DNA of 64,000 bases from CAYRSS01 sp964426945 (GTDB taxonomy: Bacteria > Planctomycetota > Phycisphaerae > UBA1845). Below are positions 25,225-34,247 of this stretch, one piece after another. Under the pieces are notes generated by a model, which saw nothing but the letters and a program-made list of their open reading frames with translations, was not told the DNA's origin and made no database searches. The stretch lies in the NCBI GenBank assembly GCA_964426945.1, contig CAYRSS010000001.1:62001-126000 (forward strand), in the 5' to 3' direction. Every line of letters begins with the position of its first letter. The stretch's first letter is position 1. The position numbers were made by a program, and so were the translations under genes.

Positions 25225-25778
25225 TGCCTCCCGACCTTTGGCCGGGTGGTCCGGCCGGTCCGTGCGTGGTTTTTCTGCAGGAATCGGGATGATACCCCGC
25301 GGCGACGCGGAAGGGAACCTGCCCGAACGCGATCGAGGTTCAGCGTCGGCGTCTGCGAGATACCTTCGGCGCGCTGACTCCCTCGCGGCAGCAGTCGCAG
25401 GTCGGCGGTGTCGCGGAGGGCGTCGGCGCTTGCAAATTTGTGCATCTGCAACTATGCTCCTGAATCCCGCTTACCCGCGGTCGGCGGTGCCGGACCTGCG
25501 GACGAAGCGGGCGGCCCCCGGGTGCCGGCGTGACTCATTCCGGACCGAATCAACCGATGGCGAAACCGATTAGCGGACTGTCCCGATCAGGCCCCCAGGC
25601 GGGGTCCCGGCGGCGTGTCCGCGCGCGGTTCGCCGGTGCAGGACTGCCCCCCGGGCCGTCGATGGTAGATACGCTCCCGCGCGCGCTGGGTGACCTGGCT
25701 GCGCGGACCTTGGTGATTCTCCCCGCGGCGGACTCGGTCCGCCGCTTCTGGTAACTGCAGCAGGAGTCGCTTCTTCTC
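25225..25778. other. Divergent spacer between the cystathionine beta-synthase gene and korA
   Basis: No gene is seen in these 554 bases. Open frames present are arginine-rich and lack ribosome sites. The only AT-rich patch is at 25429-25460 and holds a promoter-like pair. Confidence 0.55.
25430..25458 (+). promoter_or_regulatory. Candidate housekeeping promoter for korAB
   Basis: TTGCAA (25430-25435) and TATGCT (25453-25458) are separated by exactly 17 bases in the only AT-rich patch of the spacer. Each matches the sigma-70 consensus at 4 of 6 positions. The leader to the ATG at 25779 would be about 310 bases, so another promoter closer to the gene cannot be excluded. Confidence 0.4.
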
Positions 25779-27668
25779 ATGGCTTCTACAAGCCCTTCGA
25801 CGACGGCGCCACAACGATCGGTCGAGGTCGTTCGGCAGGAACAGATCGTGGTCCGCTTCTGCGGCGACTCCGGCGACGGCATGCAGCTCGCGGGAACGCA
25901 GCTCACGAACACCTCGGCCGCCTTCGGCAATGACGTCAGCACGCTGCCCGACTTTCCGGCTGAGATCCGCGCCCCAGCGGGCACGCTCGCGGGCGTGTCG
26001 GGCTTCCAGCTCAATTTCAGTTCGCAGTCGCTGCTCACGCCGGGCGACATGGTCAATGCGCTTATCGCGATGAACCCCGCCGCGCTCAAGACCAATCTTG
26101 AGGACCTCGAGAAGGGCGGGATCCTCATCGTGAATTCCGACGCCTTCAACGCCGGCAACCTCCAGAAGGCCGGTTACGCGGTGAACCCGCTCGAAGACAA
26201 CAGCCTTGCGGAGTACAAGCTCTACAAGGTGCCGATGGACAAGCTGAACGCCGACGCGGTCGAAGGCACCGGACTGACCGGCCGGCAGGTGGGGCGAAGC
26301 AAGAACTTCTTCGCGCTCGGCCTGGTCTACTGGATGTACGACCGGCCGCTTGACTCCACGATCGCCTGGATCAAGGACAAGTTCGCGAAGCTCCCCGCGG
26401 TGATGGAGGCGAACATCCGCGTGCTCAAGGCCGGTCACGCCTTCGGCGAGACGGCTGAGATGTTTCCCGTTCGCTTCGTCGTGCCCAAGGCCGACGTGCC
26501 GCCGGGGCTCTATCGCAAGGTCACCGGCAACCAGGCGATGGCGATCGGGCTCGTCACCGCCGCGAAGCTGGCCAACAAGCCGCTGTTCTACGGCAGCTAT
26601 CCGATCACCCCGGCGAGCGACATTCTTCACGAGCTCGCCCGCTACAAGAACTACGATGTGCGCACCTTCCAGGCGGAGGATGAGATCGCCGCGATGACCT
26701 CGGTGATCGGCGCGGCCTACGCCGGGGCGCTTTCGGTGACGGGCACGAGCGGGCCGGGCGTTGCCCTCAAGGGTGAGGCGCTCGGACTGGCGATCATGAC
26801 CGAGCTGCCGATGGTGGTGGTGAACGTCCAGCGCGGCGGCCCGTCCACGGGCCTGCCGACCAAGACGGAGCAGGCCGACCTGAACCAGGCGATCTTCGGC
26901 CGCAACGGCGAGTCGCCGCTCTGCGTGATCGCGCCGGCCACCCCCGCCGAGTGCTTCGACATGGCGATCGAGGCATTCCGCATCGCGACTGAGCATATGA
27001 TGCCGGTCATCGTCCTGTCGGACGGCTATCTGGCCAACGGCGCGGAGCCGTGGCGCATGCCGACGGTGGACTCGCTGCCCAAGTTCATGTTCCATCACCC
27101 GAAGAAGGGCGAGATCGCCGACTTCCGCCCGTACGAGCGGACCGACAGCCTGTCGCGTCCCTGGGCGATTCCGGGCGTGGCGGGCTATGAGCACCGCGTC
27201 GGCGGTCTCGAGAAGCGCGACATCACTGGCGAGGTGTGCTACGAGTCGGAAAACCACCATCACATGTGCGAGCTGCGTCGCCGCAAGGTCGACTTGATCG
27301 CCGAGAGCATCCCGCCGCTGCACGTCCACGGCGACCAGAAGGGCGAACTGCTCGTGCTGGGCTGGGGTTCGACGTTCGGTGCAATCACGACCGCGGTCGA
27401 TCGTTGCCGGCGCAAGGGGCTCAGCGTGTCGAGCGCGCACCTGCGTCACCTCGATCCGATGCCGAAGAACACGGGCGAAGTCGTCCGTAACTTCCGCCGC
27501 GTGCTCATTCCCGAGATGAACCTGGGCCAGTTGCTGCCGATCATCCGCGGCCGGTTCCTCGTCGACGCGGTCGGCTTCAACAAGGTGCACGGCAAGCCGT
27601 TCATGATTCACGAGATCGAGAACCGGATTACCTCGATGCTCGGCGGCAACGGTCGGCCGGCGAAGTAG
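25779..27668 (+). CDS. korA: 2-oxoacid:ferredoxin oxidoreductase, fused gamma-alpha subunit
   Basis: This 629-residue subunit begins with a gamma-type domain (about 20-210: VRFCGDSGDGMQLAGTQLT, FPAEIRAPAGT), followed by the alpha-type pyrimidine domain (GSYPITPASDILHELARY, QAEDEIAAMTSVIGAAYAG, SVTGTSGPGVALKGEALGLA). Next come a domain III-like section (VVNVQRGGPSTGLPTKTEQADL) and a C-terminal transketolase-like domain (LLVLGWGSTFGAI). With KorB it oxidatively decarboxylates a 2-oxoacid, most likely 2-oxoglutarate given this gamma-alpha plus beta layout, making an acyl-CoA and reducing ferredoxin. Pyruvate or branched-chain oxoacids remain possible. The first 15 residues are a low-complexity Ser/Thr lead. 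korB follows after 111 bases. Confidence 0.93.
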   Translation: MASTSPSTTAPQRSVEVVRQEQIVVRFCGDSGDGMQLAGTQLTNTSAAFGNDVSTLPDFPAEIRAPAGTLAGVSGFQLNFSSQSLLTPGDMVNALIAMNPAALKTNLEDLEKGGILIVNSDAFNAGNLQKAGYAVNPLEDNSLAEYKLYKVPMDKLNADAVEGTGLTGRQVGRSKNFFALGLVYWMYDRPLDSTIAWIKDKFAKLPAVMEANIRVLKAGHAFGETAEMFPVRFVVPKADVPPGLYRKVTGNQAMAIGLVTAAKLANKPLFYGSYPITPASDILHELARYKNYDVRTFQAEDEIAAMTSVIGAAYAGALSVTGTSGPGVALKGEALGLAIMTELPMVVVNVQRGGPSTGLPTKTEQADLNQAIFGRNGESPLCVIAPATPAECFDMAIEAFRIATEHMMPVIVLSDGYLANGAEPWRMPTVDSLPKFMFHHPKKGEIADFRPYERTDSLSRPWAIPGVAGYEHRVGGLEKRDITGEVCYESENHHHMCELRRRKVDLIAESIPPLHVHGDQKGELLVLGWGSTFGAITTAVDRCRRKGLSVSSAHLRHLDPMPKNTGEVVRNFRRVLIPEMNLGQLLPIIRGRFLVDAVGFNKVHGKPFMIHEIENRITSMLGGNGRPAK

Positions 27669-27779
27669 GGGTTTCGCGTTCGGGCTGCGCGGCAGCCGGC
27701 CCGTGTGCAACGACAGTCAGCCAACAAGCTATGCGGGCCCGGCATGCGGCCCGCAGCTTTCGAAGGAGCGAGTGCGATC

Positions 27780-28802
27780 ATGAGCGTCGACGTTCCCGTT
27801 TCCAACCTGACGGCCAAGGACTTCGCGAGCGACCAGGACGTCCGCTGGTGTCCTGGCTGCGGCGACTATTCGATTCTGGCCCAGGTCAAGAAGGTGCTGC
27901 CCACGCTGGGCATACCGAAGGAAAACTTCGTTTTCGTATCGGGCATCGGCTGCTCGAGCCGGTTCCCGTACTACGTGGACACCTACGGGATCCACAGCAT
28001 TCACGGCCGCGCCCCGGCCATCGCCACAGGCGTGAAGCTCGCCAACCCCGAGCTATCGGTGTGGGTGGTGACGGGCGACGGCGACGGGCTGTCGATCGGC
28101 GGCAATCACCTGCTGCACGCCATCCGCCGCAACGTTGACCTGAAGATCCTGCTGTTCAACAACCGCATCTACGGGCTGACCAAGGGGCAGTACTCACCCA
28201 CGAGCGAGTTCGGCAAGAAGACCAAGTCCACCCCGATGGGCTCGGTCGACTTCCCGCTCCACCCGCTTTCGGTGGCCATCGGCGCCGAAGCGACCTTTGT
28301 CGCCCGCACGATTGACGTCAACATCAAGCACATGGAATACGTGCTGAAGCGTGCCGCCGAGCACAAGGGCACCGCGTTTGTCGAGATCTACCAGAACTGC
28401 AACATCTTCAACGACGGCGCGTGGGACTACGCCACCGGCAAGGAGAAGAAGGACGACAACACGATCGTCCTCGAGCACAACCGCCCGCTCGTGTTCGGCG
28501 CGGACCGCAACAAGGGCATCCGTCTGAACAACATGAACCCCGAGGTCGTGACCATCGGCGAGGGCATCAAGGAAGACGATCTGCTCTTCCACGACGAGCA
28601 GGCGCGCGAGCCGTCGCTGGCCTACCTGCTCAGCCGGATGCACTACCCCGAGTTCCCCGAGCCGATCGGTGTGTTCCGCGCGGTGCAGCGGCCGACCTAC
28701 GAGCACATGGTACTCGAGCAGGTGAAGACCGCCGTGGCCAAGCAGGGCCCCGGCAAGATTGAGGATCTGTTCGACGACGGCGAGACCTGGACGGTGAACT
28801 GA
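27780..28802 (+). CDS. korB: 2-oxoacid:ferredoxin oxidoreductase beta subunit
   Basis: ATG 27780 is used because AAGGAG lies upstream. The remaining open frame before it is spacer. The 340-residue subunit binds thiamine diphosphate through GDGDGLSIGGNHLLHAIRRN and LLFNNRIYGLTKGQ. Cys24 and Cys27 (WCPGCGDYS), Cys58 (GIGCSSR) and Cys207 (YQNCNIFND) match the four ligands of the [4Fe-4S] cluster in enzymes of this layout. Electrons go from the thiamine adduct to this cluster and on to ferredoxin. A strong hairpin with a T run follows at 28832, closing the korAB unit. Confidence 0.94.
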   Translation: MSVDVPVSNLTAKDFASDQDVRWCPGCGDYSILAQVKKVLPTLGIPKENFVFVSGIGCSSRFPYYVDTYGIHSIHGRAPAIATGVKLANPELSVWVVTGDGDGLSIGGNHLLHAIRRNVDLKILLFNNRIYGLTKGQYSPTSEFGKKTKSTPMGSVDFPLHPLSVAIGAEATFVARTIDVNIKHMEYVLKRAAEHKGTAFVEIYQNCNIFNDGAWDYATGKEKKDDNTIVLEHNRPLVFGADRNKGIRLNNMNPEVVTIGEGIKEDDLLFHDEQAREPSLAYLLSRMHYPEFPEPIGVFRAVQRPTYEHMVLEQVKTAVAKQGPGKIEDLFDDGETWTVN

Positions 28803-28831
28803 TAGGCGTCGACGCCGTTTCGCAAGACATC

Positions 28832-28879
28832 ACCGGGCGGAGTCAGCGGGCGTTTTCCCGCGGGCTCCGCCCGGTTTTC
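28832..28879 (+). terminator. Intrinsic terminator of korAB
   Basis: ACCGGGCGGAG (28832-28842) pairs with CTCCGCCCGGT (28865-28875). Inside, GCGGG (28846-28850) pairs with CCCGC (28857-28861) around a short loop. TTTTC follows. It lies 30 bases after the korB stop. Confidence 0.85.
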
Positions 28880-28919
28880 ATTCCGCCGCCGTGGGTTCGG
28901 GCCTGAATTCTGCGGCCCG

Positions 28920-29633
28920 TCAGCCTGGGCCGACGCGGCCGTCATCCGGGGCTGCCAGGGGGTCGCCGGCTAGATAGCGGTCGATGGCCGCATGCGCGAG
29001 ATAGATGATCGGCGTGATGCCGATCGCGACGATCAGCTTGAAGGCATAGCTTCCCGCGGCGAGCCGCAGAAATTCGACGAAAGCCAGTTTGCCCGGGATG
29101 ACGAAGGCGATGAACCCGACCAGGAACGTGTCGAAGACTTGGCTTACCACCGTGCTGCCGGTCGCCCGCAGCCACAGCAGCCGTCCGCCCGTCGCCTTCT
29201 TGAAATGACTGAACACGAACACGTCCACGAACTGGGCGACGAGGAACGCCGTGAGTGATCCCGCGATGATCCATTGCGACTGGCCGAACACGGCATCGAA
29301 CGCGGCGCCGGGCGTCGGCGAGCGTTCCCACGCGGGGACAAGCATGGCGAGAAACAGGACAATAAAGGAGTAGGCGATCATCCCGACCGCCAGGAAGGTG
29401 AGGCGACGTACGCCGGGCTTGCCGAAGTACTCGTTCACCAGGTCGGTGGTGATGAAGACGATCGGCCACGGAATCACGCCGATCGACAGGACGAGACTGT
29501 CCAGACCCAGCCAGCCGAGCCCCCACGCGGGGACTTCGAACAGCTTGCCACCGGTCAGCTCCGCGAGAATCGCGTTTGACAGGAAGAAGCCGCCCAGGAT
29601 GAAGAAGACGAAGTCCTTGCGCGTCCGGGGCAT
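28920..29633 (-). CDS. yhhQ: Queuosine precursor transporter (YhhQ/DUF165 family)
   Basis: This 237-residue integral membrane protein has about six or seven helices. Family features are the N-terminal FFLSNAILAELTGGKLFEV, PIVFITTDLVNEYFGKPGVRRL and the helix region QFVDVFVFSHFKKATGG with RATGSTVVSQVFDTFLV. Members import queuosine precursors (preQ0/preQ1) used to modify the wobble base of GUN-anticodon tRNAs. No queuosine synthesis gene lies in this window. It begins 27 bases after the HlyD-like gene on the same strand, so it may be transcribed with the ABC exporter, an unusual partner. The tail beyond residue 220 is a loose charged extension. Confidence 0.9.
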   Translation of the reverse strand: MPRTRKDFVFFILGGFFLSNAILAELTGGKLFEVPAWGLGWLGLDSLVLSIGVIPWPIVFITTDLVNEYFGKPGVRRLTFLAVGMIAYSFIVLFLAMLVPAWERSPTPGAAFDAVFGQSQWIIAGSLTAFLVAQFVDVFVFSHFKKATGGRLLWLRATGSTVVSQVFDTFLVGFIAFVIPGKLAFVEFLRLAAGSYAFKLIVAIGITPIIYLAHAAIDRYLAGDPLAAPDDGRVGPG

Positions 29634-29660
29634 ATCGGGCGGTCTCCGCGTCGGTGATGA

Positions 29661-30782
29661 CTAATGCTGATCGGGAGCGGCGCCGCTGCCGGCCGGCTGC
29701 TGCTGCGTCTCCCGCGGCGGTACATGCGGCCGATCCGCTTCGATGAACACGTCGAGCTGCTGCCCGACGAAAAGGCGGCGACCCTTGGTTTCGATGCGGT
29801 AGATCACCTGCAGCACGCGCGTGTCAACGCGCTCGGTGATGATGCCCGAGAGCGAACGCTTCGGAATGACGAACGGCTCAACGCGAACGAAGGTAAGCTG
29901 AAGTGGATCCTCCGGCGTGCCGCGCAGCGATGCCATGGCCGGAGAGCCGCCGCTGAAGCGGGCAATGTCGTGCTCGTCGATGTCCACACGGACGTGAAGC
30001 TCGTCAATGTTGCCAAGCACGATCAGCGCCTGTCCGGGCGGCGTGCCGACGAACTCGCCCGGCCGAACGTTGACCTGCAGAACCTCGCCATCGACCGGCG
30101 CCTTGACGACCAGTCGCTCGAGCTCGGTACGGGTCTGATCGACCCGCGCCTGCGCCTGATCGGCGGAGGCGCGAGCGATCTCGATGTCACGTTCCCAGGA
30201 TCCCGCGCGAAGCAGCTGCAGTTCGGCCCGGGCCCGGGCGAGCTGCGCAATCGCGGCGTCCAGCGCGTGGCGCTGGATTTCGTACTCATCCTTGTTGGCG
30301 TGGTCGTCGCGGTAGAGTTCCTGCATGCGATCCCACTTGAACTGCTCCCCTGCGAGCCGCGCCTCGGCTTCGCTGACCATAGCCTCGTTGATAGGGACCA
30401 GTTCGGGGCGGGGGCCGCTTTCGAGGCGCTCAACCTCGGCGAGCGCCCGTGCCAGGTCGGCCTCCCGCGACTTGAGCTCGGCCTTCAGCGCCCGGTCGTC
30501 GAGGCGAAACAGGGGGTCTCCCTTCGCCGCATTGCGCCCGACTGCGACGAAGACCTCTTCGACCACGCCGGGCACCGACGAGCCGATGGAGATGTTCTCG
30601 GTGACCGGCTCAATGATGCCCGATCCTGCGACCGCGTGGCGGTAGGGATTGCTGGGCGGTTCGACAGGCGGGTTGTCCTGGGACCAGACGTTGCGGCCCT
30701 GCACGACGTGCACGACGCCGAGCCCCAGCAGCAGAATCCCTACGATGGGCAGGCCGTACCGCAGAATCATCAGCTCACTCAC
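29661..30782 (-). CDS. HlyD/DevB-like membrane-fusion (periplasmic adaptor) protein
   Basis: The 373-residue adaptor has one N-terminal helix (LPIVGILLLGLGVVHVV). A barrel-sandwich half follows (GSGIIEPVTENISIGSSVPGVVEEV), then a long alpha-hairpin (ALKAELKSREADLARALAEVERLE to ELQLLRAGSWERDIEIARA) and the second half-sandwich (VVKAPVDGEVLQVNVRPGEFV). A beta-barrel section and a Pro/Gln-rich tail complete it. Such adaptors link an inner-membrane ABC transporter to the outer envelope. Its gene overlaps the ATPase gene by eight bases and is third in a permease, ATPase, adaptor order, comparable to DevBCA exporters of cyanobacteria. The cargo is unknown, and no TolC-like gene is in the window. 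Confidence 0.9.
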   Translation of the reverse strand: MSELMILRYGLPIVGILLLGLGVVHVVQGRNVWSQDNPPVEPPSNPYRHAVAGSGIIEPVTENISIGSSVPGVVEEVFVAVGRNAAKGDPLFRLDDRALKAELKSREADLARALAEVERLESGPRPELVPINEAMVSEAEARLAGEQFKWDRMQELYRDDHANKDEYEIQRHALDAAIAQLARARAELQLLRAGSWERDIEIARASADQAQARVDQTRTELERLVVKAPVDGEVLQVNVRPGEFVGTPPGQALIVLGNIDELHVRVDIDEHDIARFSGGSPAMASLRGTPEDPLQLTFVRVEPFVIPKRSLSGIITERVDTRVLQVIYRIETKGRRLFVGQQLDVFIEADRPHVPPRETQQQPAGSGAAPDQH

Positions 30783-31488
30783 CTTTCGTCCGGGACTCGA
30801 TGCGCACGATGTGGCCGTCGTCCATGAATGCGATCCGGTCGGCGAATTCGAACACGCGGCTGTCGTGGGTCACGACGATGACTGCTCGTTCCCGGCTCCC
30901 GGCCAGTTCGCGGAGCAACTCCATGATGGTATGCCCCGTATGTCCGTCAAGTGCCGACGTCGGTTCGTCGCATACGACGAGCCGGGGGTTGTGGACCAGA
31001 GCGCGGGCGATGGCCACGCGCTGCTGCTCGCCGCCGCTCATCCGCGTCGGCTGCGCGGCCAGCCGGTGGCCCAGGCCCATGCGCTTCAGCATCGCGGCGG
31101 CCCGCTCCAGGGCATCCCGCCGCGGCACCCCCGCGATCACCAGGGGTATCGCGGCATTCTCGGTCGAAGTCAGCGCCGGCAGCAGGTTGTACTGCTGAAA
31201 GACGAAGCCGATGTTCTGCCCGCGAAAGTGAACCCGTGCCTTGTCCGTCATGTGATGCAGGTCTTCGCCGAGGACGCGGACTTCGCCGCGCGTCGGGTCG
31301 AGCATGCCCGCGATCACGGAGAGCAGCGTCGTCTTGCCGCAGCCGCTCGGGCCCACGAGCATCGTCAGCTCGCCCGCCAGCGCGTCGAGATCCACGCCGC
31401 GCAGCGCCTGCACGATGCTCCCGCCCTGGGTGTACTCCTTGGTGAGTCCGCGGCAGGTGACGATTGATTCGTGGGCGGCGGCGATCAT
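30775..31488 (-). CDS. ABC transporter ATP-binding protein (MacB/LolD/DevA type)
   Basis: This 237-residue ATPase has Walker A GPSGCGKTT, Q-loop FVFQQYNLLPALTSTEN, signature RMSGGEQQRVAIARAL, Walker B LVVCDEPTSALD and the switch histidine in VVTHDSRVFEFADRI. The Q-loop and signature wording fit the MacB/LolD/DevA subfamily, whose partners are FtsX-type permeases that extrude rather than import. It starts 4 bases after the permease gene and its end overlaps the adaptor gene, so the three are one translational unit. Confidence 0.95.
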   Translation of the reverse strand: MIAAAHESIVTCRGLTKEYTQGGSIVQALRGVDLDALAGELTMLVGPSGCGKTTLLSVIAGMLDPTRGEVRVLGEDLHHMTDKARVHFRGQNIGFVFQQYNLLPALTSTENAAIPLVIAGVPRRDALERAAAMLKRMGLGHRLAAQPTRMSGGEQQRVAIARALVHNPRLVVCDEPTSALDGHTGHTIMELLRELAGSRERAVIVVTHDSRVFEFADRIAFMDDGHIVRIESRTKGE

Positions 31489-31492
31489 GCTG

Positions 31493-32629
31493 TCATCCCT
31501 GGAACACGACCACCGGCTGGAGCACCAGCACCCGTCGGATACTCACGATGCTGGACACCAGGAGCATCAGCATGACCGCTGTACCGGTGCCGACGAAGAC
31601 GTGCCACGGCATGTAAAACGCGAGCTTCTGCGCGCCCTTGACCGCCTCGCCGAACGCCGCGGTCAGCCCGATGCCGATGCCGAACCCCACCACACCCACC
31701 AGCAGCGCCTGTTGAAGAATGAGCCCCACGAGGCGCGCGTTGCTCGTGCCCAGCGCCTTGAGAGTTCCGAACTGCTTGAGGTTGTCGATCGTGAACATGT
31801 GAAACGTCAGGGCGGTCACGGCCGTGCCCACGATGAACCCGAGAATGACGGTCAGCGCGAAGTTCACCGGGATCGCGGTGACCTTCATGAAGTACCAGAG
31901 CGTCACCCAGGAGAAGTCCTGGCGCGTCAGCGCCCGCAGCCCGGTCTGGTCGTCGATCCGATGACATACCTCGCGCGGGTCGAGTCCCTCCTGCGGCTCG
32001 GCGAGGATGAACGAGACGATCTCGCGATCGGGCCGGGCGTAGTCCATCGCCTGGCTGAACCGCGTGTAGATGACCGGAAACGTCATGAACGTGCGCGACG
32101 TGCGGCAGATGCCCACCAGCACCGCCCGGCGGTCGTTCATCTCGAACGTACGTCCGAGGCGATAGGGCTCGCCGGGCCAGAGCTGGTCGTATCCCGCGTC
32201 GTCCACGACCACGGTGTTGGGTCGCCGCAGATCCTCGAGCGTGCCCAGAACCATATCGCGCGGCGCGCCGACCATCGATGCGTCGTCGATGCCGAGCACC
32301 AGCACCTGCTGGTAGTTGCCCTCGTGGAGCTTGGCCCGGTTAAGCTCTTTGTAGAGCCGTACGGCCCACTTCACCCCCGGCACGCCGCGGACGCGGTAGA
32401 CGTCGTTGTCGTTGAGGGGCTTGATGTCATCGACGAACTGGAGATTGGGGTCCATGACCCAGATCTCCGCGCCGTGCACGTCGCGGATCTGCGAACTCGT
32501 GCGCAGCATCAGCCCGCAGAAGATCGAGGCCTGTTGGGAGATGAGCAGCGAGGCGAAAGCGATGCCGATGATCATGCCGACATACTTGCCCCGATCGCCC
32601 ATCAACATCTTGATCGCGATCCAGGTCAC
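31493..32629 (-). CDS. FtsX/DevC-type ABC transporter permease
   Basis: The GTG at 32629 is taken as the start because GGAGAG lies upstream and the first residues then read TWIAIKMLMGDRGKY, like other members. Earlier codons are Pro/Arg-rich. The 378-residue product has one N-terminal helix (YVGMIIGIAFASLLIS), a large periplasmic domain (about 40-240), and three C-terminal helices beginning FALTVILGFIVGTAVTALTF, LVGLILQQALLVGVVGFGIGI and VFVGTGTAVMLMLLVSSIVS. This is the MacB/FtsX topology, which moves substrates by mechanotransmission from the cytoplasmic ATPase. It heads the exporter operon and has a good promoter about 90 bases upstream. Confidence 0.9.
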   Translation of the reverse strand: MTWIAIKMLMGDRGKYVGMIIGIAFASLLISQQASIFCGLMLRTSSQIRDVHGAEIWVMDPNLQFVDDIKPLNDNDVYRVRGVPGVKWAVRLYKELNRAKLHEGNYQQVLVLGIDDASMVGAPRDMVLGTLEDLRRPNTVVVDDAGYDQLWPGEPYRLGRTFEMNDRRAVLVGICRTSRTFMTFPVIYTRFSQAMDYARPDREIVSFILAEPQEGLDPREVCHRIDDQTGLRALTRQDFSWVTLWYFMKVTAIPVNFALTVILGFIVGTAVTALTFHMFTIDNLKQFGTLKALGTSNARLVGLILQQALLVGVVGFGIGIGLTAAFGEAVKGAQKLAFYMPWHVFVGTGTAVMLMLLVSSIVSIRRVLVLQPVVVFQG

Positions 32630-32721
32630 GCTGGGAAAATGCTCTCCGCACCCCCCGGGGACCCGTCTCGGCGCCACGGACAGGGGCCGCGCGGGGACGC
32701 GGCCGCAGGGAAGGCGGGCGA

Positions 32722-32750
32722 ATTATAGTGCTGCCCGCAGGGGCCGACAA
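32722..32750 (-). promoter_or_regulatory. Probable housekeeping promoter of the ABC exporter operon
   Basis: On the minus strand TTGTCG (32750-32745) is followed after exactly 17 bases by a perfect TATAAT (32727-32722). The -10 is 6/6 and the -35 is 4/6. The leader to the GTG at 32629 would be about 85 bases. This is the clearest sigma-70-type promoter in the window. Confidence 0.65.
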
Positions 32751-32863
32751 GGAAACGCGCTGTGCCTGCCCTCGGCCGCACCGTCAGCCTCGTTTGCGTC
32801 GCGCCAGGGCCGAATCTATGCTGGTCGCTTACCGGCCACCGGCCTGAAAACGGGAGCTCGCGC

Positions 32864-33799
32864 GTGAGAGTGCTTCGCGGACTGGACGCCCTAGACCCGC
32901 CCCTGCAGCGGTCGGTCCTGACCATCGGCAACTTCGACGGCGTCCACCTGGGCCACCAGCAGTTGCTCGCGCAGGCGGGGCTGCTGGCCGCCAATGCTGA
33001 CGATCCCGTCGTCGTGCTCACCTTCGAGCCTCACCCGCTCACCATCGTGGCGCCGCACAAGGCGCCGCCGCGACTGACCAGCGTAGAGGAAAAGTCGCGC
33101 CTGCTGCTGGCTGCCGGGGCGGATCTTGTCGTGGAAGCGGTCAGCGAGCCGGGGCTGCTGGGCCTCGAACCGGAGCGCTTCGTCGAGGAGATCATCCTCG
33201 CGAGGTTTCACCCGTCGCACATCGTCGAGGGGCCGTCGTTCGGCTTCGGCAAGGGGCGCCGGGGGACGCCGGAGCTGCTGCGGAACATGGGCCGCCGGCT
33301 GGGGTTTGAAGTGCATATCCTCCAGCCCGTATCGCTCGAAGTAGATCGCGGCGAAACGGTCCTGGTGTCGAGCTCTCTCGTGCGGCGGCTCCTCATCGAG
33401 GGAAAGGTCCACCGCGCGGCATTGTGTCTGGGCCGGCCCTACGCGGTCGTCGGCGAGGTGGTGCGCGGCCACGAGCGCGGCCGACGGATTGGCTTCCCCA
33501 CGGCCAACGTTGCCGTGGAGGGCACGCTGGTACCGGGCGACGGCGTCTACTCCGCGCGGGCCGTGGTCGACGGCGCGACCCACCTCGCCGCCGTGAGCAT
33601 CGGCGTGACCCCGACATTCGGTGATGGTCGTCGCCAGGTCGAGGCACACCTTCTCGACTACGCCGGCGACCTCTACGGGCGGACCATCCGTCTGGAGTTT
33701 TCGCGACACTTGAGACCGCAGTGCAAATTCGAGTCGGTTGCGGCGCTGATCCGGCAGTTGGAATTGGACGTCGGGGCCGTACGGAGCGAGTTCGCTTGA
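32864..33799 (+). CDS. ribF: Bifunctional riboflavin kinase/FMN adenylyltransferase
   Basis: The GTG at 32864 is chosen because GGAG lies 8 bases upstream and the 311-residue length then matches the family. The upstream 34 codons of open frame are not conserved in character. The N-terminal nucleotidyltransferase domain has TIGNFDGVHLGHQQLL and VLTFEPHPL, with the FAD-synthetase segment FARFH-like ILARFHPSHIVEGPSFGFGKGR. The C-terminal kinase domain has RRIGFPTANVAVE and YSARAVVDG. The enzyme makes FMN and FAD from riboflavin. It diverges from the exporter operon and ends 16 bases from the convergent membrane protein gene. Confidence 0.95.
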   Translation: MRVLRGLDALDPPLQRSVLTIGNFDGVHLGHQQLLAQAGLLAANADDPVVVLTFEPHPLTIVAPHKAPPRLTSVEEKSRLLLAAGADLVVEAVSEPGLLGLEPERFVEEIILARFHPSHIVEGPSFGFGKGRRGTPELLRNMGRRLGFEVHILQPVSLEVDRGETVLVSSSLVRRLLIEGKVHRAALCLGRPYAVVGEVVRGHERGRRIGFPTANVAVEGTLVPGDGVYSARAVVDGATHLAAVSIGVTPTFGDGRRQVEAHLLDYAGDLYGRTIRLEFSRHLRPQCKFESVAALIRQLELDVGAVRSEFA

Positions 33800-33815
33800 A
33801 TGCCCCACCCCGGCC

Positions 33816-34247
33816 TTACCGGATTCGCGGCACCCAGGCGATCCACAGCATGACCGCCAACGCCGCGAGCGCGATCACCAGGACCACCGCGAGCACAGGC
33901 TCGATGTAGCCTGGTTCATGATACAGGCCCAGTCCGCGCTGCCGCGAGTAGACCCGCAGGAAGTAGCTCCGCCACGCCAGGCATGCGCAAAACCCCCAAG
34001 CCGCGCACAGCGGTCCGGCCGCGGGCGCCGGTCGTGCGCGGAGCGAATGCCAGCCGCCGAACAACAGCAGGCCGAATGCGAGCACGTCGACGAGGTAGCC
34101 CGGGCTGAGCAACTCGGGCCAGGAAACCAAGGTCTCTGCGGGGATGTACAGGATCAGAGCGCCCAGCGAGAAGCGGGCCATCGAGGTTTCCGCCCGCCGC
34201 CGGGCGTCCGGGCGCGACCCGGTTTCGGCCAGACCCGCCCCGGTCAC
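33816..34247 (-). CDS. Small integral membrane protein, function unknown
   Basis: This 143-residue product with about four transmembrane helices (FSLGALILYIPAETLV; YLVDVLAFGLLLFGGW; AAWGFCACLAWRSYFL; VLAVVLVIALAALAVMLWIAW) does not match a family I recognise. The GTG at 34247 overlaps the TGA of the dioxygenase gene (GTGA), so it is translationally coupled as the last gene of the murQ operon. A methionine at codon 23 (MARFSLG) is an alternative start that would remove a polar lead. The conserved-looking tyrosine/arginine loop RSYFLRVYSRQRGLGLYHEPG sits between helices 3 and 4. Confidence 0.65.
   Translation of the reverse strand: MTGAGLAETGSRPDARRRAETSMARFSLGALILYIPAETLVSWPELLSPGYLVDVLAFGLLLFGGWHSLRARPAPAAGPLCAAWGFCACLAWRSYFLRVYSRQRGLGLYHEPGYIEPVLAVVLVIALAALAVMLWIAWVPRIR

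Noticed and set aside
25587..27710. Open minus-strand frame of 707 codons over korA
   Set aside because: Antisense to a full-length korA with clear motifs. No features of its own.
28832..28879. korAB terminator as also serving the queuosine transporter gene
   Set aside because: On the minus strand the hairpin has no U run, so its use in that direction is unsupported.
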